This document shows positions 1 through 7,765 of a DNA stretch of 17,084 bases, piece by piece. A program made the translations under genes and the position numbers. Within the stretch, counting starts at the first letter, position 1. The number at the start of each line of letters is the position of its first letter. The DNA comes from Flavobacteriales bacterium UBA1531 (GTDB lineage: Bacteria; Bacteroidota; Bacteroidia; Flavobacteriales_D; Sanyastnellaceae): NCBI GenBank assembly GCA_002323795.1, contig DCPZ01000088.1:1-17084 (forward strand). Direction: 5' to 3'. Below the pieces are notes generated by a model that searched no databases, was not told the DNA's origin, and saw nothing but the letters and a program-made list of their open reading frames with translations.

Positions 1-1
1 C

Positions 2-160
2 ACACGTCAATTTGCCAAGCGCCAGATGACCTGGTTTAAGAAAATGGAGAACATTCAATGGGCAAATGCATTTGATAAAGCAGCAATACAGAATACCGTG
101 CTAGAGGCCTGCGAAAAACGCCAATGGCAATTGCACGCCCCATTCGATTGCCTTGATTGA
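2..160 (+). CDS. miaA: tRNA dimethylallyltransferase MiaA, C-terminal end (partial)
   Basis: Only the last 52 codons are present; the gene starts left of the window. The product transfers a dimethylallyl group to A37 of tRNAs that read UNN codons. The visible part begins TRQFAKRQMTWFKK, which matches the conserved MiaA segment (R-x-[FY]-A-K-R-Q-x-T-W-F) near the C-terminus that contributes to tRNA and substrate binding. It then runs on as an ordinary C-terminal tail ending APFDCLD and a TGA stop. The next gene on the same strand follows after only 6 bases, so the two are probably cotranscribed. The call rests on this single motif plus its position close to the stop, which fits the family well. 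Confidence 0.9.
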   Translation, partial: TRQFAKRQMTWFKKMENIQWANAFDKAAIQNTVLEACEKRQWQLHAPFDCLD

Positions 161-166
161 AAAGCA

Positions 167-2332
167 ATGAGCATCAAACGGTCATCCGATACAAGGTCTG
201 AAAACCGCACAGCGGTGAAAAGAAGTGCGATGAAAGCGTTCGATGAACAGACGGCAAAGGACCTTGAGTTTGATGCCATTCGGACGTTGTTGTTGCACCA
301 CTGCCAAAATCCTAGTACCGTTGCTCGAGCTCATGCGTTGCACCCTCTCGATCGCCAGAAACTTTGGCAAAATGAGTTAGAGCGAACCAAGGAGATGTTG
401 GAAATCAAGCGAGAAGGCAATGGTTTTCCTGCGGTTGGTTGCGACGAAATTGGTTCTGATAATGACCGGCTCGCAGTGCGTGATTCTGTGCTTGACGAAG
501 CCGGATTTTACCGGCTCAAAACAGCTTCGCAGACCGTAAATGATGTAATCGCCGCGCTGGAAGACTGCGAACAGGTGAGCCCGCGATTGGTAGAACTCAC
601 GGCCAATGTATTTCACACAACAGAAATCATCGAAAGCATCGATGCCGTCTTTGATGCCAAGGGTCAAGTGCGCAGCAATGCGTCATCGAAGTTGATCCAC
701 ATTCGCGAAGAAATGGTACGGTTGCGCCGAGCAATCAATCGGCAGTTTCTGAAAGACCTGAAACGATTCAAGGAAAGAGGATGGCTAGCAGATACGAACG
801 AAGGCTACATCAATAATCGCCGCGTGTTAGCTGTCAACAGCACTCACAAGCGCAAGGTGACCGGAACAGCACTCGGACAATCCAAAAATGGAACCATCAC
901 TTTCATCGAACCTGCGGCCAATGTGTCGTTGAATTTCGAAATGGAAATGCTCATCGACGACGAGCGAAAAGAAATCTTGCGAATCCTGCGAGCACTCACC
1001 GCTCAAACTCGAAAACACCTGCCACTGTTCCGGGCCTATCACACTCTTCTCGTGGAACTGGATTGGATTCGAGCAAAGGTCCAATTGGCCGTCGAAATGG
1101 ATGCCGACATGCCGGGACTGAGAAAGGACTGTAGTTTTCACCTCATCCGGGCTTACCACCCGCTGCTGGCAATGCAGAATCAGTTAAACGAAGTGCACAC
1201 AGAACCACAAACCATTGCCTTATCGAAGAAGGAGAGGATGCTCGTCATTTCTGGACCGAACGCTGGAGGAAAGTCCATCGCACTCAAAACGGTCGGATTG
1301 CTGCAGGTCATGCTCCAAAGCGGTCTTCTCGTGCCCGTGCATCCAAACAGTGAGATGGGCAGCTTCGAAACCATTCTTACTGACATCGGCGACAATCAAA
1401 GCATTGAGAACCAACTGAGCACCTATAGCTATCGACTGAACCGCATGCGAAGTTTCCTCGAAATCGCCAATTCAAAATCGCTGCTTCTTCTCGATGAATT
1501 TGGAACAGGATCTGATCCAGAATTGGGCGGAGCTTTGGCTGAAGTTTTCTTCGAAGAACTCTATGCACGAAAAAGCTACGCTGTAATTACGACGCACTAC
1601 GCGAACATCAAAAGCCGAGCGGCGCAAATGGAGCATGCCATCAATGGAAGCATGCGATTCGATCGCGATTCATTGCAACCGTTGTTCAAATTGGACATTG
1701 GACCACCAGGAAGCTCATTTACGTTTGAAGTTGCGAGCATCAATGGCATCAGTGAAACGTTGATTCAACGGGCGAAAGGAAAGCTCGACAAACGCAAAGT
1801 TCGGCTGGATGAGTTGATTTCGGAACTTCAGAGCGAAAAGAATACCCTGGCCAAGGTGACCGACCGCAACCTGCGCAAGGAACTACAGTTAGAGACACTC
1901 AAGCGCGATCTCGAGCGCATGGAAGCGCACTTAGAAGAACGCAACATCAGTCAACAAGGCATTGCCGAGGAACAGAATGCAGCCTTGCACCGTGGAAGAA
2001 AGCTGCAGCAATTCATCGATCGTTACGATGCCGGCAGCAAAAACAAGCCCCTTTTTCAAGACATTTTAAAGTACTTGGCAATGGAGCAAGCCAAGCGACT
2101 GGAAGCACAAGAAGCGAAGAAAGCAAAGCAAAAAGCCTCACTTGCAAAGGCTGCAAAACGTCGGCCTAAGCACTTCACAGACCGCATCAAAATAGGCTCG
2201 AAAGTCCGCCTCAGAAATGGCGGAAAAGAGCGAGGAGAAGTCATTGCCATGGATGCAAAAAAAGCAACCGTAATGTTTGGGGCTTTCCGCACCAAAGTGG
2301 AATTTGACCGCCTCACTTGGGTGGCCCACTGA
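167..2332 (+). CDS. mutS2: MutS2-family DNA-binding ATPase lacking the Smr domain
   Basis: 721 codons. Relatives of this MutS-like ATPase act on recombination intermediates or on stalled and collided ribosomes. The N-terminal part (about 32-330) is the MutS2 core and clamp region. The ABC-type ATPase follows, with Walker A GPNAGGKS at 363-370, the segment TDIGDNQSIENQLSTYSYRL at 405-424, Walker B LLLLDEFGTGSDP at 439-451 (D443, E444) and the switch histidine in TTHY at 475-478. Residues 535-665 are charged and helical. A small KOW-like barrel (about 673-715) ends the protein, so the C-terminal Smr nuclease domain of Bacillus-type MutS2 is absent; I recall flavobacterial homologues of about 720 residues with the same layout. 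An internal ATG at 230 (MKAFDEQTAKDLEF) is an equally good start: family homology begins near residue 32 and the first 21 residues look like a non-conserved basic extension. I kept 167 because it is only 6 nt after the miaA stop. Confidence 0.9.
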   Translation: MSIKRSSDTRSENRTAVKRSAMKAFDEQTAKDLEFDAIRTLLLHHCQNPSTVARAHALHPLDRQKLWQNELERTKEMLEIKREGNGFPAVGCDEIGSDNDRLAVRDSVLDEAGFYRLKTASQTVNDVIAALEDCEQVSPRLVELTANVFHTTEIIESIDAVFDAKGQVRSNASSKLIHIREEMVRLRRAINRQFLKDLKRFKERGWLADTNEGYINNRRVLAVNSTHKRKVTGTALGQSKNGTITFIEPAANVSLNFEMEMLIDDERKEILRILRALTAQTRKHLPLFRAYHTLLVELDWIRAKVQLAVEMDADMPGLRKDCSFHLIRAYHPLLAMQNQLNEVHTEPQTIALSKKERMLVISGPNAGGKSIALKTVGLLQVMLQSGLLVPVHPNSEMGSFETILTDIGDNQSIENQLSTYSYRLNRMRSFLEIANSKSLLLLDEFGTGSDPELGGALAEVFFEELYARKSYAVITTHYANIKSRAAQMEHAINGSMRFDRDSLQPLFKLDIGPPGSSFTFEVASINGISETLIQRAKGKLDKRKVRLDELISELQSEKNTLAKVTDRNLRKELQLETLKRDLERMEAHLEERNISQQGIAEEQNAALHRGRKLQQFIDRYDAGSKNKPLFQDILKYLAMEQAKRLEAQEAKKAKQKASLAKAAKRRPKHFTDRIKIGSKVRLRNGGKERGEVIAMDAKKATVMFGAFRTKVEFDRLTWVAH

Positions 2333-2364
2333 TAGCGCCACTTCGATTCAACTCTAATCAGGGA

Positions 2365-4044
2365 TTATTCAACTAAAAATTTCCGAGTCGCAGATGCACC
2401 TCCTTCTGTGAAAAGCGTCAGGAAATACATCCCTGAATTCAAACCAGCGAGAGAGACCGCAGGCGTGGACATGTTGCGGACATTGGCTGTGAGTACACTT
2501 CGCCCTGCCGCGTCGAAAATGCGAATCTCCGAAGCTTGAATCTCACCCGACCAATCGATGTACAATTGCTCGCGTGCTGGATTGGGAAGCAATGACCACT
2601 CGTTTTCCATTAGCCACAGTTCCTCCAATTCCACAGCGCCGCATACCGTTTGCTCAGCGCAAGGACTTTCCTCTTCCGTCACGTAGCTGCCATCTAAAAC
2701 CTGTTGGCCCGTAGCCAACGGATCCAAGAACGCTTCGAGTTTTTCATCATCCGATATCGGATTGTTCCCATCCCAGTGAAAACTCATCTTACCGTAAAAA
2801 TCAGGAGCGTAGGGAGACTCACAAAACGAAGCACCACCCGTCAAGGTTCCGACGATGCGGCCTTCTTCATCGAACAATGGTGAACCTGAAGATCCTCCTT
2901 CGGTGACACCGTGTTCTGTAACAGTTTCTTCCCAATAGACCCGCCAATGCGCGCCGGGGAAATACGTACTGCTATTTGCCAGATTCGTCGTATACGTTGA
3001 AATCTTCTTTCGGTCCCCAGAAGGATGGTGAATGCCAACGCCGGATGTTGAAACCGAACCGCTGACATCCCAACCGGCGTAAAAAGGAGTCCACGAATCG
3101 AAAATGGGATCCTCAACTTCCATCAACAGAAAATCAGATCCATTGATGTTCCCCCCCGCAGAAATATCATCGGAATACGTGAGCAACGTCACTCCAGTGC
3201 GGGCATGGGAGTTAAAGCTAGCAGTTCCGCCACAATCAAAGTATTCGTAATTGTACCGTACTTTCATGAATCCCCAATCAGACTCAGACATGTCGTCAGC
3301 GCAGTGAAAAGAACTCAGCAAAAGTTGTCGGCAGTCTAGTGCTGTATTATTGACCATTGCGCCTGAGCATAAATAGATTCCTCCTCCCATGGAGATGCGC
3401 AGTCGCACCACTGCATCCCGTTGACACTGCCAATCATCTCCTTCCGGACACATCACGTCCACCTGGCATGGATCCGATCCTCGGTTATTTTCACTGAGCA
3501 AGTCGTATTCTCCATCCAACCATAGCATCCGAAAAAAGAAGCCCACACCCGAAATATGCAAGTCCGGCGCACCAATGGTTCCGACGGGTTGGGTGTAAGC
3601 AATGACTACCTGCTCGCCCGGTATCTCGCCACTCACCCATCGACCGTGATCATTGTTCTCGCGGTAATCCACAGGACCTTCCACGAAATCTTCGGAAAAG
3701 CGTCCTTCTTCGGATCGAAAATTCAACTGACCCCCAACAGGCAAGTGAAAATCGTCAAAATAGATGCAAAGAGCTGGGGCGTTTTCCACGCTCACTTTCA
3801 GCGTCCATTCCTCGGTTTCTGAATCTGACTGAAAAGTGGCCTCTTCAAAAAAGTTCCAATCTGCAGGCAATACCTCTCCTTGCATCGTCTTCCCCGAATG
3901 CTCCTCCTGCCAGAAAGCCCTCATCCACAGCTGCTCCACATTGGGAGATTCAAGGGTCAATTCAGCCACAGACTGCGCAAAAATCTGAAAAGGCAGTACA
4001 ATCCAAAAACCCACCATGAAAATCCAATTCATCGCTTTCTTCAT
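2365..4044 (-). CDS. Secreted trypsin-like (lysyl endopeptidase-type) serine protease with T9SS type A sorting domain
   Basis: 559 codons. A signal peptide (MKK, hydrophobic core, likely cleavage after A23) is followed by an N-terminal propeptide or beta-domain (about 25-190). The chymotrypsin-fold protease domain has His247 in LSSFHCAD, Asp304 in NGSDFLLM and Ser386 in GGSSGSPLF, followed by GTLTGGASFC. Cysteines cluster at 193, 199, 207 and 226, as in the disulfide-rich Lys-C and Achromobacter protease I branch of family S1. The last 75 or so residues are a T9SS type A sorting domain: LLPNPAREQLYIDW, then IFDAAGRSV, then LNSGMYFLTL and a basic end TRKFLVE. The protein should therefore cross the outer membrane through the type IX system and be released or surface-attached. 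Lysine specificity is inferred from the family, not read from a pocket residue. It is a single-gene unit, divergent from the S41 protease gene and convergent with mutS2. Confidence 0.88.
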   Translation of the reverse strand: MKKAMNWIFMVGFWIVLPFQIFAQSVAELTLESPNVEQLWMRAFWQEEHSGKTMQGEVLPADWNFFEEATFQSDSETEEWTLKVSVENAPALCIYFDDFHLPVGGQLNFRSEEGRFSEDFVEGPVDYRENNDHGRWVSGEIPGEQVVIAYTQPVGTIGAPDLHISGVGFFFRMLWLDGEYDLLSENNRGSDPCQVDVMCPEGDDWQCQRDAVVRLRISMGGGIYLCSGAMVNNTALDCRQLLLSSFHCADDMSESDWGFMKVRYNYEYFDCGGTASFNSHARTGVTLLTYSDDISAGGNINGSDFLLMEVEDPIFDSWTPFYAGWDVSGSVSTSGVGIHHPSGDRKKISTYTTNLANSSTYFPGAHWRVYWEETVTEHGVTEGGSSGSPLFDEEGRIVGTLTGGASFCESPYAPDFYGKMSFHWDGNNPISDDEKLEAFLDPLATGQQVLDGSYVTEEESPCAEQTVCGAVELEELWLMENEWSLLPNPAREQLYIDWSGEIQASEIRIFDAAGRSVLTANVRNMSTPAVSLAGLNSGMYFLTLFTEGGASATRKFLVE

Positions 4045-4048
4045 GAAA

Positions 4049-4056
4049 CAAAGCTA
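4049..4056 (-). promoter_or_regulatory. -7 promoter box for the secreted protease gene
   Basis: Reads TAGCTTTG on the minus strand, an exact match to the Bacteroidota -7 consensus TAnnTTTG. It ends only 4 nt before the ATG at 4044, so transcription would begin at or near the start codon. I see no clear TTTG or TTG at the expected -33 position, which keeps confidence moderate. Confidence 0.4.
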
Positions 4057-4169
4057 AATCGTTTTCAACGAAATCCATTGGGGAAAATTGGGGCAATTTT
4101 GAGTGGATTAAAACGTCCCGAGCGGTAACTTGTTCTTCGATATTTACGAGAATCACAAAACCCATCAAC

Positions 4170-5804
4170 ATGCAAAGATTGTTGGCTGCTATAGCCTTAT
4201 CACTGTGTTGCTTTTTCACCGCCTCTGCGCAAACCTCAAACCCAGGGCGACTTAATTCAGAGCAATCGAGCAATTGGGAAAGCCAGGGCAATAAACTCCA
4301 GTCCCTGCTCTTCCACATTGAGAACATGTATGTCGAAGATGTGGATTTTGAATCCATTGTCGAAACGGCCATTGTGAATATGCTGGAGGAAATGGATCCA
4401 CACTCGGTTTACATTCCCGCGGAAGACCTGCAAGCAGCCGACGAACCGCTCAACGGAAACTTTGAAGGAGTAGGCATTCAATTCAACATTTTCAAAGACA
4501 CGATCATGGTGGTATCTCCCATTTCGGGAGGTCCTTCGGAAAAGCTCGGCATCATGGCAGGAGACCGCATTGTAACTGTTGATGGAGAAATGGTCGCTGG
4601 CATTGGCGTGACCAATAAAGACGTCCAAAGGCTTCTCAAGGGACCAAAAGGGACCTTGGTAACAGTCGGAATCAAACGTGGTAACGAGTCTGACCTAATC
4701 ACCTTTGAGATCATTCGCGATAAAATCCCGATCTATTCGGTGGATGCGTCATTCATGGTAACCCCAGAGATTGGATACATAAAAGTCAATCGCTTCGCGA
4801 AAACCACCATGACAGAGATGTACAGTGCCTTTCTCAAACTGAAGCGCGCAGGCATGAAAGATCTCGTATTGGATTTGCAAGGCAACGGCGGGGGTATGTT
4901 GCGAACTGCGATTCAAATGGCAGATGAATTTCTATCCGAAGACAAATTACTCGTTTACACAGAAGGGCGCATGTTCCCTCGAGAAAATACCCGAGCACGA
5001 ATTCCAGGACGTTTCGAAAAGGGACGATTGGTTGTTTTGATAGATCAAGGCTCTGCCTCGGCTTCTGAAATTGTATCAGGCGCCGTTCAAGATTGGGACC
5101 GCGGCCTCATCGTCGGCAGGCGAAGTTTTGGAAAAGGACTGGTGCAACGCCCTGTTCGACTCACCGACGACAGTGCCGTCCGTCTAACCGTCCAGAAATA
5201 CTATACACCTGCGGGCCGTTGCATTCAAAAATCCTACGAAGAAGGGGTTGAAGAATACAGAAAAGAGAAATACCAGCGGTTTGAATCTGGCGAATTGATG
5301 AGCATGGACAGTTTGGAATTGCCTGACAGTCTCAAATACGCCACTCGAATTACAGGTCGCACAGTGTATGGCGGTGGCGGTATTTTACCAGATGTATTTG
5401 TGCCGCTCGACACAACAGATAACTCCGCCTACTTTTCAAGCATCCTCCGAAAAGGATTAGACAGTCGTTTCGCCCTGAGTTATGTGGATTCACTGCGCAC
5501 CGAATTGGAATCCGAGTTTCCGACCGAAGATGAATTCATGGAGAAGTTTGAAGTGGATGAAGCCATGTCCGCAGACTTTCAAGAATTCTTAACCGCTGAA
5601 GGCATCGAATGGGATGCTGACGGCTGGACGCGGTCTGGGAATGCCATCACCTTGCGCTTGAAAGCGATGATTGGACGCAACCTCGTTGAACCGAGTACTT
5701 TTTACCGCGTCATTTCCGGTTTGAACGAATCACTTCAAAAAGCGGTTACAATACTAGAAGACGGCACGTTTGACCAATCGAATCTTGCCCATGATACTTT
5801 TTGA
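4170..5804 (+). CDS. S41-family C-terminal processing peptidase (Ctp/Tsp-like), exported
   Basis: 544 codons. The signal peptide (MQRLLAAIALSLCCFFTASA) puts the protease in the periplasm, where family members cleave near the C-termini of envelope proteins. Domains in order: N-terminal helical region (about 30-95, with MLEEMDPHSVYI), PDZ domain (about 97-185, with GVGIQF, GPSEKLGIMAGDRIVTVDG and LKGPKGT), and the S41 core with LDLQGNGGG at 234-242. The nucleophile is Ser297 in GSASASE and the general-base Lys322 lies in SFGKGLVQ; the 25-residue gap equals that of the Tsp Ser/Lys dyad. TPAGRCIQ at 346-353 and the GGGGILPDV segment at 401-409 are further CTP hallmarks. The C-terminal region from about 430 is longer than in minimal CTPs but common in Bacteroidota. 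It leads the plus-strand cluster; the following lipoprotein gene starts 40 nt after its stop. Confidence 0.92.
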   Translation: MQRLLAAIALSLCCFFTASAQTSNPGRLNSEQSSNWESQGNKLQSLLFHIENMYVEDVDFESIVETAIVNMLEEMDPHSVYIPAEDLQAADEPLNGNFEGVGIQFNIFKDTIMVVSPISGGPSEKLGIMAGDRIVTVDGEMVAGIGVTNKDVQRLLKGPKGTLVTVGIKRGNESDLITFEIIRDKIPIYSVDASFMVTPEIGYIKVNRFAKTTMTEMYSAFLKLKRAGMKDLVLDLQGNGGGMLRTAIQMADEFLSEDKLLVYTEGRMFPRENTRARIPGRFEKGRLVVLIDQGSASASEIVSGAVQDWDRGLIVGRRSFGKGLVQRPVRLTDDSAVRLTVQKYYTPAGRCIQKSYEEGVEEYRKEKYQRFESGELMSMDSLELPDSLKYATRITGRTVYGGGGILPDVFVPLDTTDNSAYFSSILRKGLDSRFALSYVDSLRTELESEFPTEDEFMEKFEVDEAMSADFQEFLTAEGIEWDADGWTRSGNAITLRLKAMIGRNLVEPSTFYRVISGLNESLQKAVTILEDGTFDQSNLAHDTF

Positions 5805-5830
5805 CTCAATCCGATTGCATTGTAATTTTA
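5800..5830 (+). promoter_or_regulatory. Putative promoter for the DUF1573 lipoprotein gene
   Basis: TTTG at 5800-5803, a 19-nt spacer, then TAATTTTA at 5823-5830, close to the Bacteroidota pattern TTTG-N19-TAnnTTTG with one mismatch in the -7 box. The -33 element overlaps the last codons of the S41 protease gene. A start site about 6 nt downstream would leave a leader of roughly 10 nt before the ATG at 5845. Confidence 0.4.
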
Positions 5831-5844
5831 CCCCATAACTTCAG

Positions 5845-6375
5845 ATGAAACCAATGAACTTCAAAACACTATTGATCGGCGGCGTCGCTTTTCTAGCATT
5901 TGGATGTGCGGAAACTCCAAGCGAGGACAAAGCCATTTCCCGACCGGCAAACAGCGAGGCTGATTCACAGGATATTCCAGTCAACACTAGCCCTGGACAA
6001 ACCAGCAACTTCGATCCTGCGAAACAACAGGCCGCTGTTCCTGCAGGCCCAACGACCACGGTAACTTTCGCATCATATGAACACGACTTTGGCACATTGG
6101 ATGCCGGGGAATCAGTGACTCACATGTTCGAATTCACGAACACTGGTGATGAGCCGCTGCTACTCGACAAATGCAAAGGATCTTGTGGGTGCACCGTTCC
6201 AAAATGTCCGAAAGAGCCAATCGCTCCGGGCGAAAAGGGCCAAATTGAAGTGAAATTCAACTCCAAAGGGAAGAAGAACAAGCAGACCAAGAAGGTGACA
6301 ATCAATGCCAATACTGATCCAGGACAAACCTTTTTGACGATCACGGCGTTTGTCAACCCTCCTGTTGAAGGATAA
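5845..6375 (+). CDS. DUF1573-domain lipoprotein
   Basis: 176 codons. A lipoprotein signal peptide ends in LAFGC with the lipidated Cys at residue 21, so the mature protein should be membrane-anchored and face the periplasm or the cell surface. A low-complexity Ser/Pro/Gln linker (about 22-70) precedes one DUF1573 domain (about 72-172), an immunoglobulin-like beta-sandwich common in Bacteroidota: EHDFGTLDAGESVTHMFEFTNTG, then CKGSCGCTVPKCP, APGEKGQIEVKFNSKGK and VTINANTDPG. The four cysteines at 110, 114, 116 and 121 (C-x3-C-x-C-x4-C) include the SCGCTVP motif seen throughout the family. Molecular function is unknown; the domain is usually treated as a structural or binding module. ATG at 5854 (fourth codon) is an alternative start. 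A strong terminator lies 35 nt after the stop codon. Confidence 0.88.
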   Translation: MKPMNFKTLLIGGVAFLAFGCAETPSEDKAISRPANSEADSQDIPVNTSPGQTSNFDPAKQQAAVPAGPTTTVTFASYEHDFGTLDAGESVTHMFEFTNTGDEPLLLDKCKGSCGCTVPKCPKEPIAPGEKGQIEVKFNSKGKKNKQTKKVTINANTDPGQTFLTITAFVNPPVEG

Positions 6376-6384
6376 TCAATTCTC

Positions 6385-7299
6385 ATGATTGCCTCAGGCT
6401 TCATGTTCAGAAAGGTCCTGCGATGCAGGGCCTTTTTTTTCTTCAGTGCATTGCTGTCCTTTATGATCTGCAAAGGAGGCGTTGCTCTTTCGCAGCCAAC
6501 CATTGGGCCTGTCTCCGGCGAAGCCTTGTACTACGAAGTGACTTATGAGTGGGGACCGATTTACTTGGAAGTTGGCGAAGTAATCTTCACAGCATACTCA
6601 AAGCCCGAAAACACTCTGATTGAATTAGATTCTATAGAAGAGAACGTTCAGCCTCATTGGGAATTTGTTGGATGGGGAACATCAAAGCCCAATTGGGATT
6701 GGTTCTACCCTGTGAATAGCGCATATACCAGTGCGACCGATAGCGTATTAAAACCTGAGGTTTTCAGCCGAATTGGGCGTGAAGGAAGGCACCGATACAA
6801 CCGCTCTTACACCCGAAACATGCCGGATTGCATGGCGTTGAACTGCATCGATGGAGAGTTGGAAGATTCATCCATTTGCCAACCTGATTCAGCGGAGGAA
6901 TTCAGAGATGTGCTCAGCGCCATTCACTGGTGCCGCCAGCTTCCGTGGTCTACCTTCGAGCTCGGAGATGTTATTGAGATGAATTTATTGTTGGATGGCG
7001 AAGTTCATAGAACAACATTGGAATTCTGGGGAGACGTTAAACATCATTCCAAATTTTGGCCCGATTCCGTCGCATGCTGGGAGTTCCATCCCACCTTAAT
7101 CGATGGAACCGTGTTCAAACCCGGTGATGAAATGAAAGTCTTCATGACGGCAGATGACCAGAGGTTGCCCGTATACATTGAGACAGAACTCATCATTGGC
7201 GCCGCTAAAATACACTTAGCGCAACATCCGATCTACGATAATGAGGCGTTCCAGGTTTTGCGAGATTCTTGCCGAGGTGTGACCCGTAACCTTGATTAA
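6385..7299 (+). CDS. Exported DUF3108-domain protein
   Basis: 304 codons. The N-terminus is basic, then strongly hydrophobic (RCRAFFFFSALLSFMIC), and ends GGVALSQ, which looks like a signal peptide cleaved before Q37 or nearby. The mature part resembles the DUF3108 family, which is widespread in Bacteroidota and predicted periplasmic: ALYYEVTYEWGPIYLEVGEV at 47-66, a GWGTSKPNWDWFYPV segment near 95-109, then FRDVLSAIHWCRQLPW and later KPGDEMKVF. Function is unknown; the fold may be lipocalin- or porin-like, by family analogy only. ATG at 6403 (MFRKVLRCR) gives an equally plausible start. Starting after the terminator, at the ATG at 6463, would remove the signal peptide and is unlikely. The first codons overlap an intrinsic terminator, so expression may depend on readthrough or on early translation. 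Confidence 0.75.
   Translation: MIASGFMFRKVLRCRAFFFFSALLSFMICKGGVALSQPTIGPVSGEALYYEVTYEWGPIYLEVGEVIFTAYSKPENTLIELDSIEENVQPHWEFVGWGTSKPNWDWFYPVNSAYTSATDSVLKPEVFSRIGREGRHRYNRSYTRNMPDCMALNCIDGELEDSSICQPDSAEEFRDVLSAIHWCRQLPWSTFELGDVIEMNLLLDGEVHRTTLEFWGDVKHHSKFWPDSVACWEFHPTLIDGTVFKPGDEMKVFMTADDQRLPVYIETELIIGAAKIHLAQHPIYDNEAFQVLRDSCRGVTRNLD
6411..6440 (+). terminator. Strong intrinsic terminator inside the 5' end of the DUF3108 gene
   Basis: AAAGGTCCTGC (6411-6421), loop GAT (6422-6424), GCAGGGCCTTT (6425-6435): an 11-bp stem with one G-U wobble, running into a tract of eight T (6433-6440). It sits 36 nt after the DUF1573 stop and is the natural terminator of that gene. It also encodes residues of the DUF3108 signal peptide; the T tract gives the phenylalanine run. 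Confidence 0.8.
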
Positions 7300-7338
7300 A
7301 AGCCGCGTTACAGACGCCAACCTACAGCCGCTGCGCAC

Positions 7339-7644
7339 TTATTCCTTTAGAGATGAGAAACCGCCAACATTGAATACGGCATCAAAGCCTTGATCCCGCA
7401 AAAAATTGGAAGCCGCTTCACTGCGAACGCCCGAGCGGCAGTAACAATAAACCGGATCTTTCTTGTCCCATCCTTCGACCGCATTCGGAACCTCCCCATT
7501 CATCCAATCCGATTGAATCGCATTTGGCAGCATTCCTTCTGCGCATTCAGCTGCTGTCCGGCAGTCCAGAACTTTCCCTCCATTTTGGCGCAACGCCTCT
7601 TTGAATTCCGAAGGCGTCAAGTCAACTTTTGGTCCATAAAACAT
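7339..7644 (-). CDS. Single-domain rhodanese-like sulfurtransferase
   Basis: 101 codons from the chosen start. Rhodanese domains carry a persulfide on a catalytic cysteine and pass sulfur to cyanide, proteins or tRNA-modification enzymes. Here the active loop is YCRSGVRS with catalytic Cys69 and the supporting Arg74, preceded by the CH2A-like strand GKVLDCRTAAECAEGMLPNA and followed by ASNFLRDQGFDAVFNVGGF, which is the typical C-terminal helix and glycine turn. I chose the ATG at 7642-7644 because AAAAGGAG lies just upstream, the only clear Shine-Dalgarno in the window, and because the rhodanese fold begins there. The frame stays open to 7824, but that extension would cross the aminotransferase start and has no family similarity. 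No signal peptide is visible, so it is probably cytoplasmic, of PspE/GlpE type by size. Confidence 0.85.
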   Translation of the reverse strand: MFYGPKVDLTPSEFKEALRQNGGKVLDCRTAAECAEGMLPNAIQSDWMNGEVPNAVEGWDKKDPVYCYCRSGVRSEAASNFLRDQGFDAVFNVGGFSSLKE

Positions 7645-7652
7645 AATCTCCT
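7645..7652 (-). promoter_or_regulatory. Shine-Dalgarno deciding the rhodanese start
   Basis: Minus strand reads AAAAGGAGATT directly before the ATG at 7644. This is a strong SD core with a short 3-nt spacer, in a window where most genes have none. It argues for the 101-residue product over the longer open frame. Confidence 0.5.
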
Positions 7653-7753
7653 TTTCAAACGAAACTACAAAAAGATTAATGGTTCCATTCGGGGCATCTG
7701 TCCCCCAATCCATCAACCACAAAGCAAACATGCATTTCCCTTCAATCTCTGCG

Positions 7754-7761
7754 TAATTTGC
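7754..7761 (+). promoter_or_regulatory. -7-like box directly before the aminotransferase start
   Basis: TAATTTGC, one nucleotide short of TAnnTTTG, whose TA lies 12 nt before the ATG at 7766. This placement recurs at several other genes in the window and would give an almost leaderless transcript. I see no good -33 element. Confidence 0.3.
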
Positions 7762-7765
7762 ACAC

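Noticed and set aside
3151..3157. C7/G7 homopolymer in the protease gene, with others at 7797-7803 (aminotransferase) and 16574-16580 (bshC), as possible phase-variable tracts
   Set aside because: About two such 7-mers are expected by chance in 17 kb counting both strands, the tracts are shorter than usual contingency loci, and all three reading frames are intact.
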